A stretch of DNA of 36,104 nucleotides, from positions 1-36,104 of the forward strand of contig CALGQU010000090.1 in NCBI GenBank assembly GCA_937959125.1, read 5' to 3'. The notes beneath the pieces were generated by a model, which saw only the letters and a program-made list of their open reading frames with translations, had not been told where the DNA came from and searched no databases. The position numbers were made by a program, and so were the translations under genes. This document shows, piece by piece, positions 11,110-19,389 of this stretch (position 1 is the stretch's first letter; each line of letters begins with the position of its first letter). The stretch comes from an uncultured Croceitalea sp. (GTDB taxonomy: Bacteria > Bacteroidota > Bacteroidia > Flavobacteriales > Flavobacteriaceae).

Positions 11110-12552
11110 TTATTCTTTTACCCAATTGTTTGCAAAATTGCAATCCTTACTTTCATTGTCCACCTGTACGTAAACGTCTTCAATTTTCTCGGTCATCCAC
11201 TTTTGTATGGCTTTGAACTGCTTTTCCCTAACTGCCAACTCTTGTATTTTTATGTAATCCCTGGCAAAATCAGCTTTATGCTCATCATATCTATTGGAAA
11301 TCTTCATAATCTTAAACTTGGTGGCTCCACCCCTTGGGTCATCTTCCCGTATAGGTCTGGAAATTTCGCCATCCTTTAATTTATTTACTTGGTTGTACAG
11401 CGATGGGTCCATTTTGGTCAACTCAAATTTAGAGTCAAAATTTATAGGGTTTCTAAGTACTCCGCCATCATTCTTGGTCTCTTTCTCATCGGAAAAATTA
11501 AGGGCGGCATCGGCAAAGGAATATTTACCGTCCATAATGTGTTTACGTATGGTATCCAATTCAGCTGCGGCCTTTTTCATGGCCTCGTCGGATACTTCTG
11601 GTTGCAATAAGATATGTCTTAAATCCACCTCTTGCCCCCTTATTTTTTCTACCAAGATAATATGATACCCAAAGGTGGTCTCAAAAGGATCGGAAATTTC
11701 GCCTTCCTGCAAACTAAAGGCTACGTCTTTAAACTCCTTTACAAATGGGGTTTGCCGCGTCATACTATAAAATCCACCCTTTGATTTGGACCCAGGATCT
11801 TGGGAATAAAGGATTGCCTTTACATTAAAACTGGCATCGTTTTCCTCCACATCTTGTTTTATAGCATTCAACCTATCGATAACCTTTTGCTTTTCGGCTT
11901 CAGATGGTTTGGGCTGTTTTACGATTTGCGAGATTTCCAGTTCCGCACCAAAAACAGGGCGTTCATCTTCGGGTATTTTATAAAAAAACTGGCGGACCTC
12001 TTCTGGGGTTACTTCAATTTCAGATGTGATTTTCTGCTGCATCTTTTCAGAAAGCATGCGTAATTTATTGATTTCAAAAAGCTCTGCCTTAAAGCTCTCC
12101 AAATCTGCCTTCTTATAATACTTCAGCATTTTTTCCACACTACCGATTTGGGCAGAAAGTTGCTGGATTTGCCGGTCACTGGTAGCGTTCACCTGATCGT
12201 CGGACACCAAAAGGCTATCTTGTACCGCCTGGTGGGCATACAAACGGTCTTCCATTAGTTTGCCCAGTAATTGGCAATGGGTAATATCCTCTGTTGAAGC
12301 TCCTTGGCTTTTTAAGTCGATCAAGGTTTTTTCTACGTCGGATTCCAAAATCACATAATCCCCAATGACCGCGGCTATACCATCCAATTTTTCGCGCTTA
12401 ACCACTATAGAATCCGTAATTTCGGTATTCTCCGTTACCGTTTCCTGGATGTCCGTTGTTTGGTCGTCCTGTGCCATAACCAACTGCATTCCCATGATCA
12501 GAAGCAGGCAGGCTATAAGGCTATTCTTCTTTTCCATAAATTTCAAATTCAT
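11110..12552 (-). CDS. surA: SurA-like periplasmic peptidyl-prolyl isomerase
   Basis: About 480 aa with an N-terminal signal peptide (MEKKNSLIACLLLIMGMQLVMAQ), a SurA N-terminal chaperone segment from about residue 45 (DGIAAVIGDYVILESDVEKT), and two parvulin domains (about 200-295 and 300-400; the second begins VDLRHILL). SurA escorts outer-membrane proteins. Three in-frame ATGs are possible at 12570, 12552 and 12537. I took 12552 because of the A-rich stretch just before it; 12537 is nearly as good. It overlaps the end of the upstream lipoprotein gene by about 30 nt and ends 1 nt before moxR. Confidence 0.93.
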   Translation of the reverse strand: MNLKFMEKKNSLIACLLLIMGMQLVMAQDDQTTDIQETVTENTEITDSIVVKREKLDGIAAVIGDYVILESDVEKTLIDLKSQGASTEDITHCQLLGKLMEDRLYAHQAVQDSLLVSDDQVNATSDRQIQQLSAQIGSVEKMLKYYKKADLESFKAELFEINKLRMLSEKMQQKITSEIEVTPEEVRQFFYKIPEDERPVFGAELEISQIVKQPKPSEAEKQKVIDRLNAIKQDVEENDASFNVKAILYSQDPGSKSKGGFYSMTRQTPFVKEFKDVAFSLQEGEISDPFETTFGYHIILVEKIRGQEVDLRHILLQPEVSDEAMKKAAAELDTIRKHIMDGKYSFADAALNFSDEKETKNDGGVLRNPINFDSKFELTKMDPSLYNQVNKLKDGEISRPIREDDPRGGATKFKIMKISNRYDEHKADFARDYIKIQELAVREKQFKAIQKWMTEKIEDVYVQVDNESKDCNFANNWVKE

Positions 12553-13402
12553 TTTTTTTAATGGCTTCATCTATGATTTCTGTTTCTAACTGGCGTTCTT
12601 TGGCCAATCTACGTCTGTTCAATATAATTCTTTTAATATCTGGTGCAATGTAGGCCAATGGGGCCGTATCATTAACGTTCAATACGTCCTTCACCTTACC
12701 CAAATATACCCCCATTGAGTCTTTAAGCTCAAAAAATTGTGATTTCTTTAAGTGCTTATCTTGGTTGGCATAGCTTAAAGGGGCAATCTCTGCCATTACC
12801 CGCGAGGCACTTACCCAAATAGAATCGTTAAAATGGATTTTTTTGAACTGTACCGCTATGGAATCCAAATATTCCTTGTCCTCCTGCTCAAAAGACTTGA
12901 TCCGCTCCACCACCGCATTTTTATCCAAAAACTGATTGGGCAATACTACGAACCGTAGCTGTACCAATTTTTCATTCAACCTAAAATTTTCTTTTGAGGA
13001 ATCATAGTACGCCCTAAGTTCATTGGTATTGATCGCCGTGTCTTGGGATTGCTGCACCAACGCTTCTGTGTACGCCCTTGTGTACAGATCTGCACGGTAA
13101 TCTTCTACCAACTTATTGAAGGATTTAAGTTTTTCCTCGGAAAGGTTGATTTTTGACTTTTCCAATAACAATTGTTTGGCCGCCCATTTGTTTACGTAAT
13201 TCACCATAAAAGCAGCACTGTCGCTAGTACTTAGGCTTTTATCCATAAAAGGGGCAACATCTTCTGGATACAGATATACCTCACCCACTCGTGCAATTGG
13301 TGTACCCGGTTCATCATCCTTAAACAAATTACCACAAGAAGCTACAATGAAGGCTAAAAGGACAGGCACAAAATAGTAAATAGGACTTTTTGCAAATCGC
13401 AT
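12521..13402 (-). CDS. Lipoprotein with SurA-N/PpiC-like foldase features
   Basis: 293 aa with a lipoprotein signal (lipobox ending at C23, FIVASC). The opening GTPIARVGEVYLYPEDVAPF and the region after it resemble the SurA N-terminal chaperone module, with a degenerate parvulin-like part at about 140-245 and a charged C-terminal helix. It is probably a membrane-anchored folding factor working with the SurA encoded next. It is the first gene of the operon lipoprotein-surA-moxR. A strong promoter sits right against its ATG, so the mRNA may be leaderless. The PPIase catalytic part is weakly conserved by eye. Confidence 0.85.
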   Translation of the reverse strand: MRFAKSPIYYFVPVLLAFIVASCGNLFKDDEPGTPIARVGEVYLYPEDVAPFMDKSLSTSDSAAFMVNYVNKWAAKQLLLEKSKINLSEEKLKSFNKLVEDYRADLYTRAYTEALVQQSQDTAINTNELRAYYDSSKENFRLNEKLVQLRFVVLPNQFLDKNAVVERIKSFEQEDKEYLDSIAVQFKKIHFNDSIWVSASRVMAEIAPLSYANQDKHLKKSQFFELKDSMGVYLGKVKDVLNVNDTAPLAYIAPDIKRIILNRRRLAKERQLETEIIDEAIKKNEFEIYGKEE

Positions 13403-13406
13403 CCCG

Positions 13407-13436
13407 CAAAAATAACAATTACCTAGAGGAAGGCAA
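13407..13436 (-). promoter_or_regulatory. Promoter of the foldase-moxR operon
   Basis: On the minus strand, TTG (13436-13434), exactly 19 nt, then TATTTTTG (13414-13407) is a full match to the Bacteroidota primary promoter. The -7 box ends 4 nt before the ATG, so transcription would begin at or next to the start codon. Confidence 0.75.
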
Positions 13437-13570
13437 ATCTATGCCAATTTCCTTAACACATTTTTAGTGTGTTTGGCCTATATAAAAGGTTTTGCTCCAT
13501 TTGTTTTTAAAAACTGAAAAATAAGAACCTTAGAGAAATGCTATATTTAGACCAACAAACTAAACTAACT

Positions 13571-13822
13571 ATGGAAAAAGTATTGGACAAGAAAATTAAG
13601 TTGATTTGGGATTTTAGGGGACCTACGGCGGCCAAGACGGCAGAGCATTACGAAATTCATTTAAAGGAATATGTATTGAACGAGGAAATGAAGTTTGATA
13701 TTACGGGGCATAAGCACTTAACCGATAGCCATAGTATTGCCTTTTTAGTGGTAGCGGAGTTTGAAATGATCCAAGCTAGAGACGATTTAAAACCACACCG
13801 AGGGGAAATCTATCAAGATTAA
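13571..13822 (+). CDS. Conserved small protein of unknown function
   Basis: 83 aa, soluble, mixed alpha/beta by appearance, with no signal peptide or membrane helix. Residues such as IWDFRGPTAAKTAEHYEIHL and the end LKPHRGEIYQD look conserved, but I recognise no family. I chose the ATG at 13571 over the one at 13538 because a -7-like TATATTTA (13542-13549) lies between them, which would put the longer start outside the transcript. It is 8 nt upstream of the beta-lactamase-like gene and likely in operon with it. Confidence 0.75.
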   Translation: MEKVLDKKIKLIWDFRGPTAAKTAEHYEIHLKEYVLNEEMKFDITGHKHLTDSHSIAFLVVAEFEMIQARDDLKPHRGEIYQD

Positions 13823-13830
13823 TCAAAAAA

Positions 13831-14964
13831 ATGAAACATGTTTCGCTACTTCCCGTATGCTTGATTCTTAGTGTTCTTTCATGCAATACAATTACAGACC
13901 ATAATCTACTGGAGCGGGCATTGGCATCCCAAGACGAACGTATCAAAAGGGTGATGGACAGCATTTCACAATATGAGGTCCAAATACGATATACCCAAAT
14001 CGATAGGATTACCGATAGTGTTGTTTTTACCAACTTTGATTTCCAAGTAAACGACAGCACCTATTTCTATCCTGCCAGTACCGTAAAATTTGCGGCGGCC
14101 GTGGCCGCACTTGAAAAACTGAACCAACTGGACTCTTTGGATAGGAACACACGTTTTTACGTAGAAGGGGATAGCGTTAACACTACCTTTTCCAGAACCA
14201 TACAAGAGATTTTTGCCGTGAGCGATAATGCAGCCAATAACAGGCTGGTAGAATTTTTAGGGCAGGATGAGCTTAATGCCCGTATGCAAGAAAGAGGGGT
14301 TTCCCCAATTCGAATTTCCCACCGTTTGTCTACGACCCATACCGATGATATCACCACCAAACCTTTGGTCGTCTACACTAACGATTCCACTACCGTAACC
14401 TCTACGCCCTTAGTTAGCAAAGAACATCAAACCTTGTTTTTGGAAAATATTGAAAAGGGTATAGGTTTGTATGCCGATGATGTCCTGCACCACCTTCCTT
14501 TTGATTTTGGTTTAAAAAACTATTTTCCGATCAAGGCACAACATGGATTGTTAACGCGTATTATTTTTCCTGATGCATTTCCCATCAATGAACGTTTTGA
14601 CCTCAGCCTAGAACAACATCAATTCTTGTTGGATGCCATGCATACCCTGCCCAAGGACACCGGTTACGACCAAAAGGAGTATTATGACAGTTATGGTAAA
14701 TTTTTACTTTATGGTGATAGCACGGAACCTATGCCCGACCATATGGAAATTTATAATAAGGTTGGCTACGCCTATGGTACCTTAACCGATTGCGCCTATA
14801 TCAAGGATACCAAAAATGAGGTGGAATTTATGGTTGTTGCTACTATTTTGGTCAACAAGAACCGTATTTTTAATGATGATACTTATGAATATGATTCCAT
14901 TGGGATTCCGTTTTTAGCACAATTAGGCCGTGAACTTTATGCCTTGGAACGTGAACGGAATTAA
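13831..14964 (+). CDS. Class A beta-lactamase-like serine hydrolase, lipoprotein
   Basis: 377 aa with a lipoprotein signal (lipobox SVLSC, C18). The class A/PBP-like active site is largely present: S83-x-x-K86 (PASTVKF) and SDN (S131-N133, in AVSDNAANNRL). The third motif, normally KTG, appears as KVG (310-312), where the Thr that helps bind the carboxylate of beta-lactams is missing. The length exceeds that of true class A enzymes (about 290 aa), with an insert between SDN and KVG. A peptidase or esterase role at the envelope seems likelier than drug resistance. Confidence 0.88.
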   Translation: MKHVSLLPVCLILSVLSCNTITDHNLLERALASQDERIKRVMDSISQYEVQIRYTQIDRITDSVVFTNFDFQVNDSTYFYPASTVKFAAAVAALEKLNQLDSLDRNTRFYVEGDSVNTTFSRTIQEIFAVSDNAANNRLVEFLGQDELNARMQERGVSPIRISHRLSTTHTDDITTKPLVVYTNDSTTVTSTPLVSKEHQTLFLENIEKGIGLYADDVLHHLPFDFGLKNYFPIKAQHGLLTRIIFPDAFPINERFDLSLEQHQFLLDAMHTLPKDTGYDQKEYYDSYGKFLLYGDSTEPMPDHMEIYNKVGYAYGTLTDCAYIKDTKNEVEFMVVATILVNKNRIFNDDTYEYDSIGIPFLAQLGRELYALERERN

Positions 14965-14992
14965 AAAAGCATTGCCCTAGGACAATGCTTTT
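14965..14992 (+). terminator. Bidirectional terminator between convergent genes
   Basis: A perfect 10-bp stem AAAAGCATTG / CAATGCTTTT (14965-14974 and 14983-14992) has an 8-nt loop and A/T tracts at both sides. It can serve both the serine hydrolase on the plus strand and the fasciclin gene (end at 15019) on the minus strand. Confidence 0.85.
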
Positions 14993-15018
14993 AACTAACC
15001 AACCAAAAAGACAAACAC

Positions 15019-15537
15019 TTAGAGTGGCATAACCACGTCTTCAATAATATGGATGACGCCGTTAGAGGCCATGATGTCCGTTTTTGATATTTTACTATGG
15101 TTACCATTGGCATCCATTAAATAAATACCATCATCCTTACTTACGGCAGTCAAGGTCTCCCCATTTAAAGTAGTGAGTTCTGCTTTTCCATTACCACTTT
15201 CCAAAGCTGCGGCAACGTCCTTGGCTTCCAGCCTACCGGCGACCACATGATACGTTAGGATACCCGATAATTGATTTTTGTTCTCAGGTTGCAATAGGGC
15301 ACCCAAGGTGGCTTCATCAATTTTTTCGAAACCAGAGTTCACGGGGGCGAAAACCGTGAACGGTCCTTCCCCTTTTAAAGCTTCCACTAAATCTGCGGCT
15401 TTAAGGGCAGTGACCAAAGTGGAAAAATCATCCACGGATACGGCGACATCAACGATATCCTGAGATTTTTGTGCATTTGCGTTCTGTGTAAAAAATAATA
15501 GTGTAAGCGTTGCAAGAATAAAAATTGCTTTTTTCAT
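15019..15537 (-). CDS. Secreted fasciclin (FAS1) domain protein
   Basis: 172 aa with a signal peptide (MKKAIFILATLTLLFFTQNANA) and one FAS1 domain. The two family blocks are H1 (GPFTVFAPVNSGFEKI) and H2 (ASNGVIHIIEDVVMPL). FAS1 proteins act in adhesion or at the cell surface. It is divergent from an ECF sigma/RskA pair, an arrangement that recalls the mycobacterial SigK regulon, where fasciclin proteins are the sigma targets. It is therefore the likely main target of that sigma factor here. It ends 26 nt from a shared terminator. Confidence 0.95.
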   Translation of the reverse strand: MKKAIFILATLTLLFFTQNANAQKSQDIVDVAVSVDDFSTLVTALKAADLVEALKGEGPFTVFAPVNSGFEKIDEATLGALLQPENKNQLSGILTYHVVAGRLEAKDVAAALESGNGKAELTTLNGETLTAVSKDDGIYLMDANGNHSKISKTDIMASNGVIHIIEDVVMPL

Positions 15538-15656
15538 TTTCGTTATTTTAATTGTTTTAAAGAATGTTTTTTTTTGCGCGCATTCTATAGCTATTTACAC
15601 GAGCTTTATCCCTTTGGATGAGCCTCGTTGTATTTTATTATATCTTTAACATAACT

Positions 15657-16217
15657 ATGCCCCATAACAACGAAGATATTATTGCCATTGAGCGTATCAA
15701 GCAAAAGGATAAAAAGGCCTTGCAACTGCTGTATGACAAATATGCCCCAGCACTATATGGGGTTATTTTAAGGATGTGCGGCAACAAGGAAATGGCAGAA
15801 GATTTGTTGCAAGAAACCTTTGTGAAAATTTGGCAGAAGATAGAAGCTTACGATCCCAACAAAGGAAAATTTTATACCTGGGCATATCGCATTGCCAAAA
15901 ATTTGACCCTCAATACGATAAGAAAAAAAGAAATCCTCATCCAAAACGAGGATTTAAGTGTATATAGGGAAAAAGAGAATGCCGAACCCCAATTGGATGT
16001 TGCAGCCTTAAACGGTGCTGTTGGCAAACTTGAACCACACCACCAAGAAGCCATTTCACTTGTATACTTTAAAGGGTATACCCATAGGGAAGCCAATGAA
16101 CAAATGGGCGTACCGTTGGGTACTTTTAAATCGTACGTACGGCAAGCACTGCAATTATTGCGTGAAAGTTATGACAAGGAATTTATACTAATAGGGATAC
16201 TGATAAACTTGTTTTGA
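15657..16217 (+). CDS. ECF RNA polymerase sigma factor (SigK-like)
   Basis: 186 aa with sigma-70 region 2 (about 17-85: LLYDKYAPALYGVILRM, AEDLLQETFVKIWQ, TWAYRIAKNLTLNTIR) and region 4 (about 122-170: LEPHHQEAISLVYFKGYTHREA, then VPLGTFKSYVRQALQLLRE). I chose the ATG at 15657 (MPHNNEDI), since the longer version adds 13 hydrophobic residues that do not belong to the family. The TGATG overlap with the next gene couples it to its anti-sigma factor. Its pairing with RskA and a fasciclin gene places it near the SigK-type ECF group. The signal it answers is unknown. Confidence 0.95.
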   Translation: MPHNNEDIIAIERIKQKDKKALQLLYDKYAPALYGVILRMCGNKEMAEDLLQETFVKIWQKIEAYDPNKGKFYTWAYRIAKNLTLNTIRKKEILIQNEDLSVYREKENAEPQLDVAALNGAVGKLEPHHQEAISLVYFKGYTHREANEQMGVPLGTFKSYVRQALQLLRESYDKEFILIGILINLF

Positions 16218-16972
16218 TGATGGATAGGAAGAAACTATTAGAAGAGGGATTTTTAGAGAAGTATCTGTTGGATGAACTAACGGACAAGGAGCGGCAGTCC
16301 GTTGCCGAAGCCTTGGCTTCCGACCCGGGGTTGCGGCGTAGTTATGATGCACTGGAAGCGGATTTTGAACGCATGGCCTTTGAAAATGCCATTACCCCAC
16401 CTGCCCAAATCAAAGAACGCCTATTTGACACTTTGGAAAATACCGCAAAACAGGGTCCCTCCCGCGGATGGTTATGGGCTGCGGCTAGCTTGGCTGCCTT
16501 GTTTCTATTAAGTTCTTTTTGGATGTATAGACAATGGAAGGCTTCTGAAAGTAATTTTGAGGCCTTACAAGAACAAACCACGGTTTTACAAGATCGTTTA
16601 AACGCCTTGGAAGAAAACTATCTATTAACAAACCAACGTCTTAAAACCATTAACGGTCCGCAGACCATTCCTTTAATTTTACACGGAAATAATTTGGTTC
16701 CCAACGCTAGGGCAGTAGCCTATGTTAACCACGATAATAAAATGGTCGTTGTAAACGCCCAGGGGCTTCCGGAATTGCCGGAAGATAAGACCTATCAAAT
16801 GTGGAGCGATGTTGAAGGGGAAATGATCAACATGGGATTGCTTAAAACCGATGAAGAACTCATTACGCTCCATTATATTGATCAAGCGGAATCGTTAAAC
16901 ATTACCATCGAACCCGCAGGGGGAAATGACCACCCTACCGTAGAAAAATTAATTGCCTATGTGACTTTATAG
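16217..16972 (+). CDS. RskA-type anti-sigma factor
   Basis: 251 aa. The cytoplasmic part (1-82: LLEEGFLEKYLLDELTDKER) is the sigma-binding region of the anti-sigma-K type and lacks the His-Cys zinc motif of ZAS proteins. One membrane helix follows at about 84-105, then a coiled coil (about 112-145). The periplasmic RskA C-terminal domain (about 150-251) has LPELPEDKTYQMWSDVEG and ends AYVTL. The protein should hold the sigma factor inactive until an envelope signal triggers its proteolysis. Starts are possible at 16217 and 16220; the first shares the A of the sigma stop codon. Confidence 0.93.
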   Translation: MMDRKKLLEEGFLEKYLLDELTDKERQSVAEALASDPGLRRSYDALEADFERMAFENAITPPAQIKERLFDTLENTAKQGPSRGWLWAAASLAALFLLSSFWMYRQWKASESNFEALQEQTTVLQDRLNALEENYLLTNQRLKTINGPQTIPLILHGNNLVPNARAVAYVNHDNKMVVVNAQGLPELPEDKTYQMWSDVEGEMINMGLLKTDEELITLHYIDQAESLNITIEPAGGNDHPTVEKLIAYVTL

Positions 16973-17019
16973 GTCTTAATGGTTTCTTACTAAGCATACT
17001 AACTAATATTTAAGAAATC

Positions 17020-17718
17020 ATGAAAAAAGTTATCGCAGAATTTATTGGAACCCTTTGGCTTGTCCTAGGCGGATGCGGAAGTGCCGTTATTGCAGCTGCC
17101 TATCCAGAGCTAGGTATAGGTTTTGTGGGCGTTGCCCTAGCCTTTGGCTTAACCGTTGTTACCATGGCATATGCCATTGGCCATATCTCTGGATGCCACT
17201 TGAACCCTGCCGTTTCCATAGGATTGGCTATTGCAGGGAGGTTCGATAAAAAAGAGCTGTTCCCCTACATTATAGCGCAACTCTTAGGGGCCATAGCCGG
17301 AGCTGCCGTGCTCTGCCTTATCGTATCTGGGAAGCCTGGGGTTGAAATTGGTGGTTTTGCGGCCAATGGGTTTGGCGTACATTCACCTGATGGATACAAT
17401 ATGCTATCTGCCTTTATTACGGAATTGGTCCTTACGTTTATCTTTTTGTTCATTATTCTAGGGGCCACGCATTCCAAAGCGCCCAAAGGTATGGCCGGCC
17501 TAACCATTGGTCTAGGATTGACCTTGATCCATTTGGTAAGCATCCCGGTGACCAATACCTCGGTAAATCCTGCAAGGAGCACCAGTCAAGCCCTTTTTGC
17601 GGAAGGTTCATGGGCAATGCCGCAACTTTGGTTGTTCTGGGTAGCCCCCATTTTAGGTGCTATTTTAGCAGGATTCGTTTATAGTACGCTATCCCCAGAG
17701 GAAAAGCAGGAAGCATAA
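17020..17718 (+). CDS. aqpZ: Aquaporin Z
   Basis: Water channel of the inner membrane, 232 aa, six helices. Both half-helix NPA motifs are intact: HLNPAVS (about residue 60) and SVNPARS (about 185), with the Arg of the selectivity filter after the second NPA. The first NPA is preceded by GHISGCH, as in AqpZ. It stands 47 nt after the anti-sigma gene without a visible terminator. The REP-like repeat and a terminator lie downstream. Confidence 0.96.
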   Translation: MKKVIAEFIGTLWLVLGGCGSAVIAAAYPELGIGFVGVALAFGLTVVTMAYAIGHISGCHLNPAVSIGLAIAGRFDKKELFPYIIAQLLGAIAGAAVLCLIVSGKPGVEIGGFAANGFGVHSPDGYNMLSAFITELVLTFIFLFIILGATHSKAPKGMAGLTIGLGLTLIHLVSIPVTNTSVNPARSTSQALFAEGSWAMPQLWLFWVAPILGAILAGFVYSTLSPEEKQEA

Positions 17719-17776
17719 TTCTTGTGAATCCACTATAAAAGTCATCTAGATACTTTAAGGTAGCTATATATGGGTT

Positions 17777-17930
17777 GATGTCACTTCGAGCACCTGCCGG
17801 ACGGGCAGGCAGTCGAGAAATCATAAAAACGTTCGTTTCAATAAGGTCGTTAGTTTATCTTGAGCTCAGCCAAAAGGCTCGACCGGACAAATGAACTAAT
17901 GAAAAATATATCGAACTCGCTTTAATCAAA
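17777..17930. repeat. REP-like dispersed repeat, copy 1
   Basis: This block matches 24746-24920 over most of its length: GTCACTT, then ACCGGACGGGCAGG-like and GAGAAAT segments, GTTTCAAT, TTGAGCTCAGCC, GCTCGACCGGA and ATATCGAACT, in the same order. It contains inverted arms CCTGCC / GGCAGG around GGACG and a GAGC / GCTC pair. The motif CACTTCGAG...GTCGAGAA is common in intergenic DNA of flavobacteria. Here it sits between aqpZ and the shared terminator, so it would be part of the aqpZ 3' region. Borders are approximate. Confidence 0.75.
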
Positions 17931-17935
17931 GACTC

Positions 17936-17967
17936 AAAGGGCAATTCATAAAGGATTGCCCTTTTTT
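17936..17967 (+). terminator. Terminator between aqpZ and rimO
   Basis: A 10-bp stem AAAGGGCAAT / ATTGCCCTTT (17936-17945 and 17955-17964) with a 9-nt loop ends in six T on the plus strand. It suits aqpZ best and may also stop rimO transcription, whose stop codon (17966-17968) overlaps it. Confidence 0.8.
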
Positions 17968-19267
17968 ATGCAGGTTCACCGTAAAGGTCAAAATCAGAAG
18001 CTTCTTTAATCTTAATAGCGGTAAAGTCGCCAATTTTCACATAGTGTTTTGTAGCGTCAATAAGCACTTCATTATCCACATCCGGGGAATCGTATTCGGT
18101 ACGTCCCACAAAATGGTTTCCTTCTTTACGGTCAATGATGCAGTTGAAGGTTTTTCCTGTTTTTTCTTGATTGAGTTCCCATGATATTTGGGACTGTACT
18201 TCCATAATTTCATTGGCACGTTGCTGTTTTACATCTTCCGGGACATCGTCCGTAAGGGAATAGGCATGTGTATTCTCCTCATGGCTATAGGTAAAGCAAC
18301 CCAAACGTTCAAAACGCATTTCCCGGACCCAGTTTTTCAAGGTCTGGAAGTCTTCCTCGGTTTCCCCGGGATAACCCACAATCAAGGTAGTCCTGATGGT
18401 CATTTCCGGCACGGCGGTCCTAAAGTCCTGTAACAACTTGGTCGTTTTGGCCTTGGTGGTTCCCCTTCGCATGCTCTTTAAGATGGGATCGGCAATATGC
18501 TGTAACGGAATGTCAATATAATTACAAATCTTAGGCTCGCGCTTCATTACCTCCAACACGTCCATAGGAAAACCGGTAGGAAAAGCATAGTGCAATCGGA
18601 TCCACTCAATACCCGTAACGGTAACCAAGGCTTCCAGTAATTCTGCCAAGTTTCTTTTTTTGTAGAGATCAAGGCCGTAATACGTGAGGTCTTGGGCAAT
18701 AAGTATCAATTCCTTAACGCCGTTCGCGGCCAGTTTTTCTGCCTCAGTCACCAGCTCTTCAATGGGCTTGCTTTTATGTTTTCCACGCATTAAGGGAATA
18801 GCACAAAACGAACACGGCCGATCACAGCCTTCCGCTATTTTTAGATACGCATAGTTTTTAGGTGTTGTGGTCAAACGTTCCCCTATAAGCTCATGCTTAT
18901 AATCCGCCCCTAGGGCTTTTAATAGTTGTGGAAGGTCGCTTGTTCCAAAATACGCGTCGACATTAGGGATTTCCTTCTGCAAATCCGGTTTATAACGCTC
19001 ACTCAAACAGCCCGTAACAAAAACCTTATCTACAATGCCCGCTTCTTTTTTTTCAACATATTCCAAGATAGTATTGACACTTTCTTCCTTGGCATTCGCA
19101 ATAAAGCCGCAGGTATTGATGACCACAACATTGCCCTCTTCTTCATGGGCCACTTGCTTATTGTTGGCCTTAAGCTGCCCCATGAGCACTTCAGAATCAT
19201 AAACATTCTTACTACAACCTAGGGTTACTACATTGATTTTGTTTTTTTTAAGGGATTTTGTGCGCAT
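17966..19267 (-). CDS. rimO: Ribosomal protein uS12 methylthiotransferase RimO
   Basis: Radical-SAM enzyme that adds a methylthio group to the conserved Asp of ribosomal protein S12. The N-terminal UPF0004 domain has cluster cysteines C18 (TLGCSKN), C53 (NTCGF) and C87 (TGCLSE). The radical-SAM triad is C148, C152 and C155 (GCDRPCSFCAIP), and a TRAM-like tail follows. I chose the ATG at 19267 (433 aa): the upstream extension of 33 residues crosses the -7 box at 19285-19292 and has no place in the family. Confidence 0.96.
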   Translation of the reverse strand: MRTKSLKKNKINVVTLGCSKNVYDSEVLMGQLKANNKQVAHEEEGNVVVINTCGFIANAKEESVNTILEYVEKKEAGIVDKVFVTGCLSERYKPDLQKEIPNVDAYFGTSDLPQLLKALGADYKHELIGERLTTTPKNYAYLKIAEGCDRPCSFCAIPLMRGKHKSKPIEELVTEAEKLAANGVKELILIAQDLTYYGLDLYKKRNLAELLEALVTVTGIEWIRLHYAFPTGFPMDVLEVMKREPKICNYIDIPLQHIADPILKSMRRGTTKAKTTKLLQDFRTAVPEMTIRTTLIVGYPGETEEDFQTLKNWVREMRFERLGCFTYSHEENTHAYSLTDDVPEDVKQQRANEIMEVQSQISWELNQEKTGKTFNCIIDRKEGNHFVGRTEYDSPDVDNEVLIDATKHYVKIGDFTAIKIKEASDFDLYGEPA

Positions 19268-19284
19268 AGCTTTTTTATGGATCG

Positions 19285-19292
19285 CAAAAGTA
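19285..19292 (-). promoter_or_regulatory. -7 box of rimO
   Basis: TACTTTTG on the minus strand is an exact TAnnTTTG match. Transcription would start about 13 nt before the ATG at 19267. No TTG is seen at the usual -33 distance. Confidence 0.55.
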
Positions 19293-19389
19293 CAACAAGC
19301 CCTGCAATTGGTCGATTTTATTGCATAATTGTTCTGGTTTTGCGTTAAACCTATACCCAAATCCAACGTCTTAGCCTAAAACCAATGCC

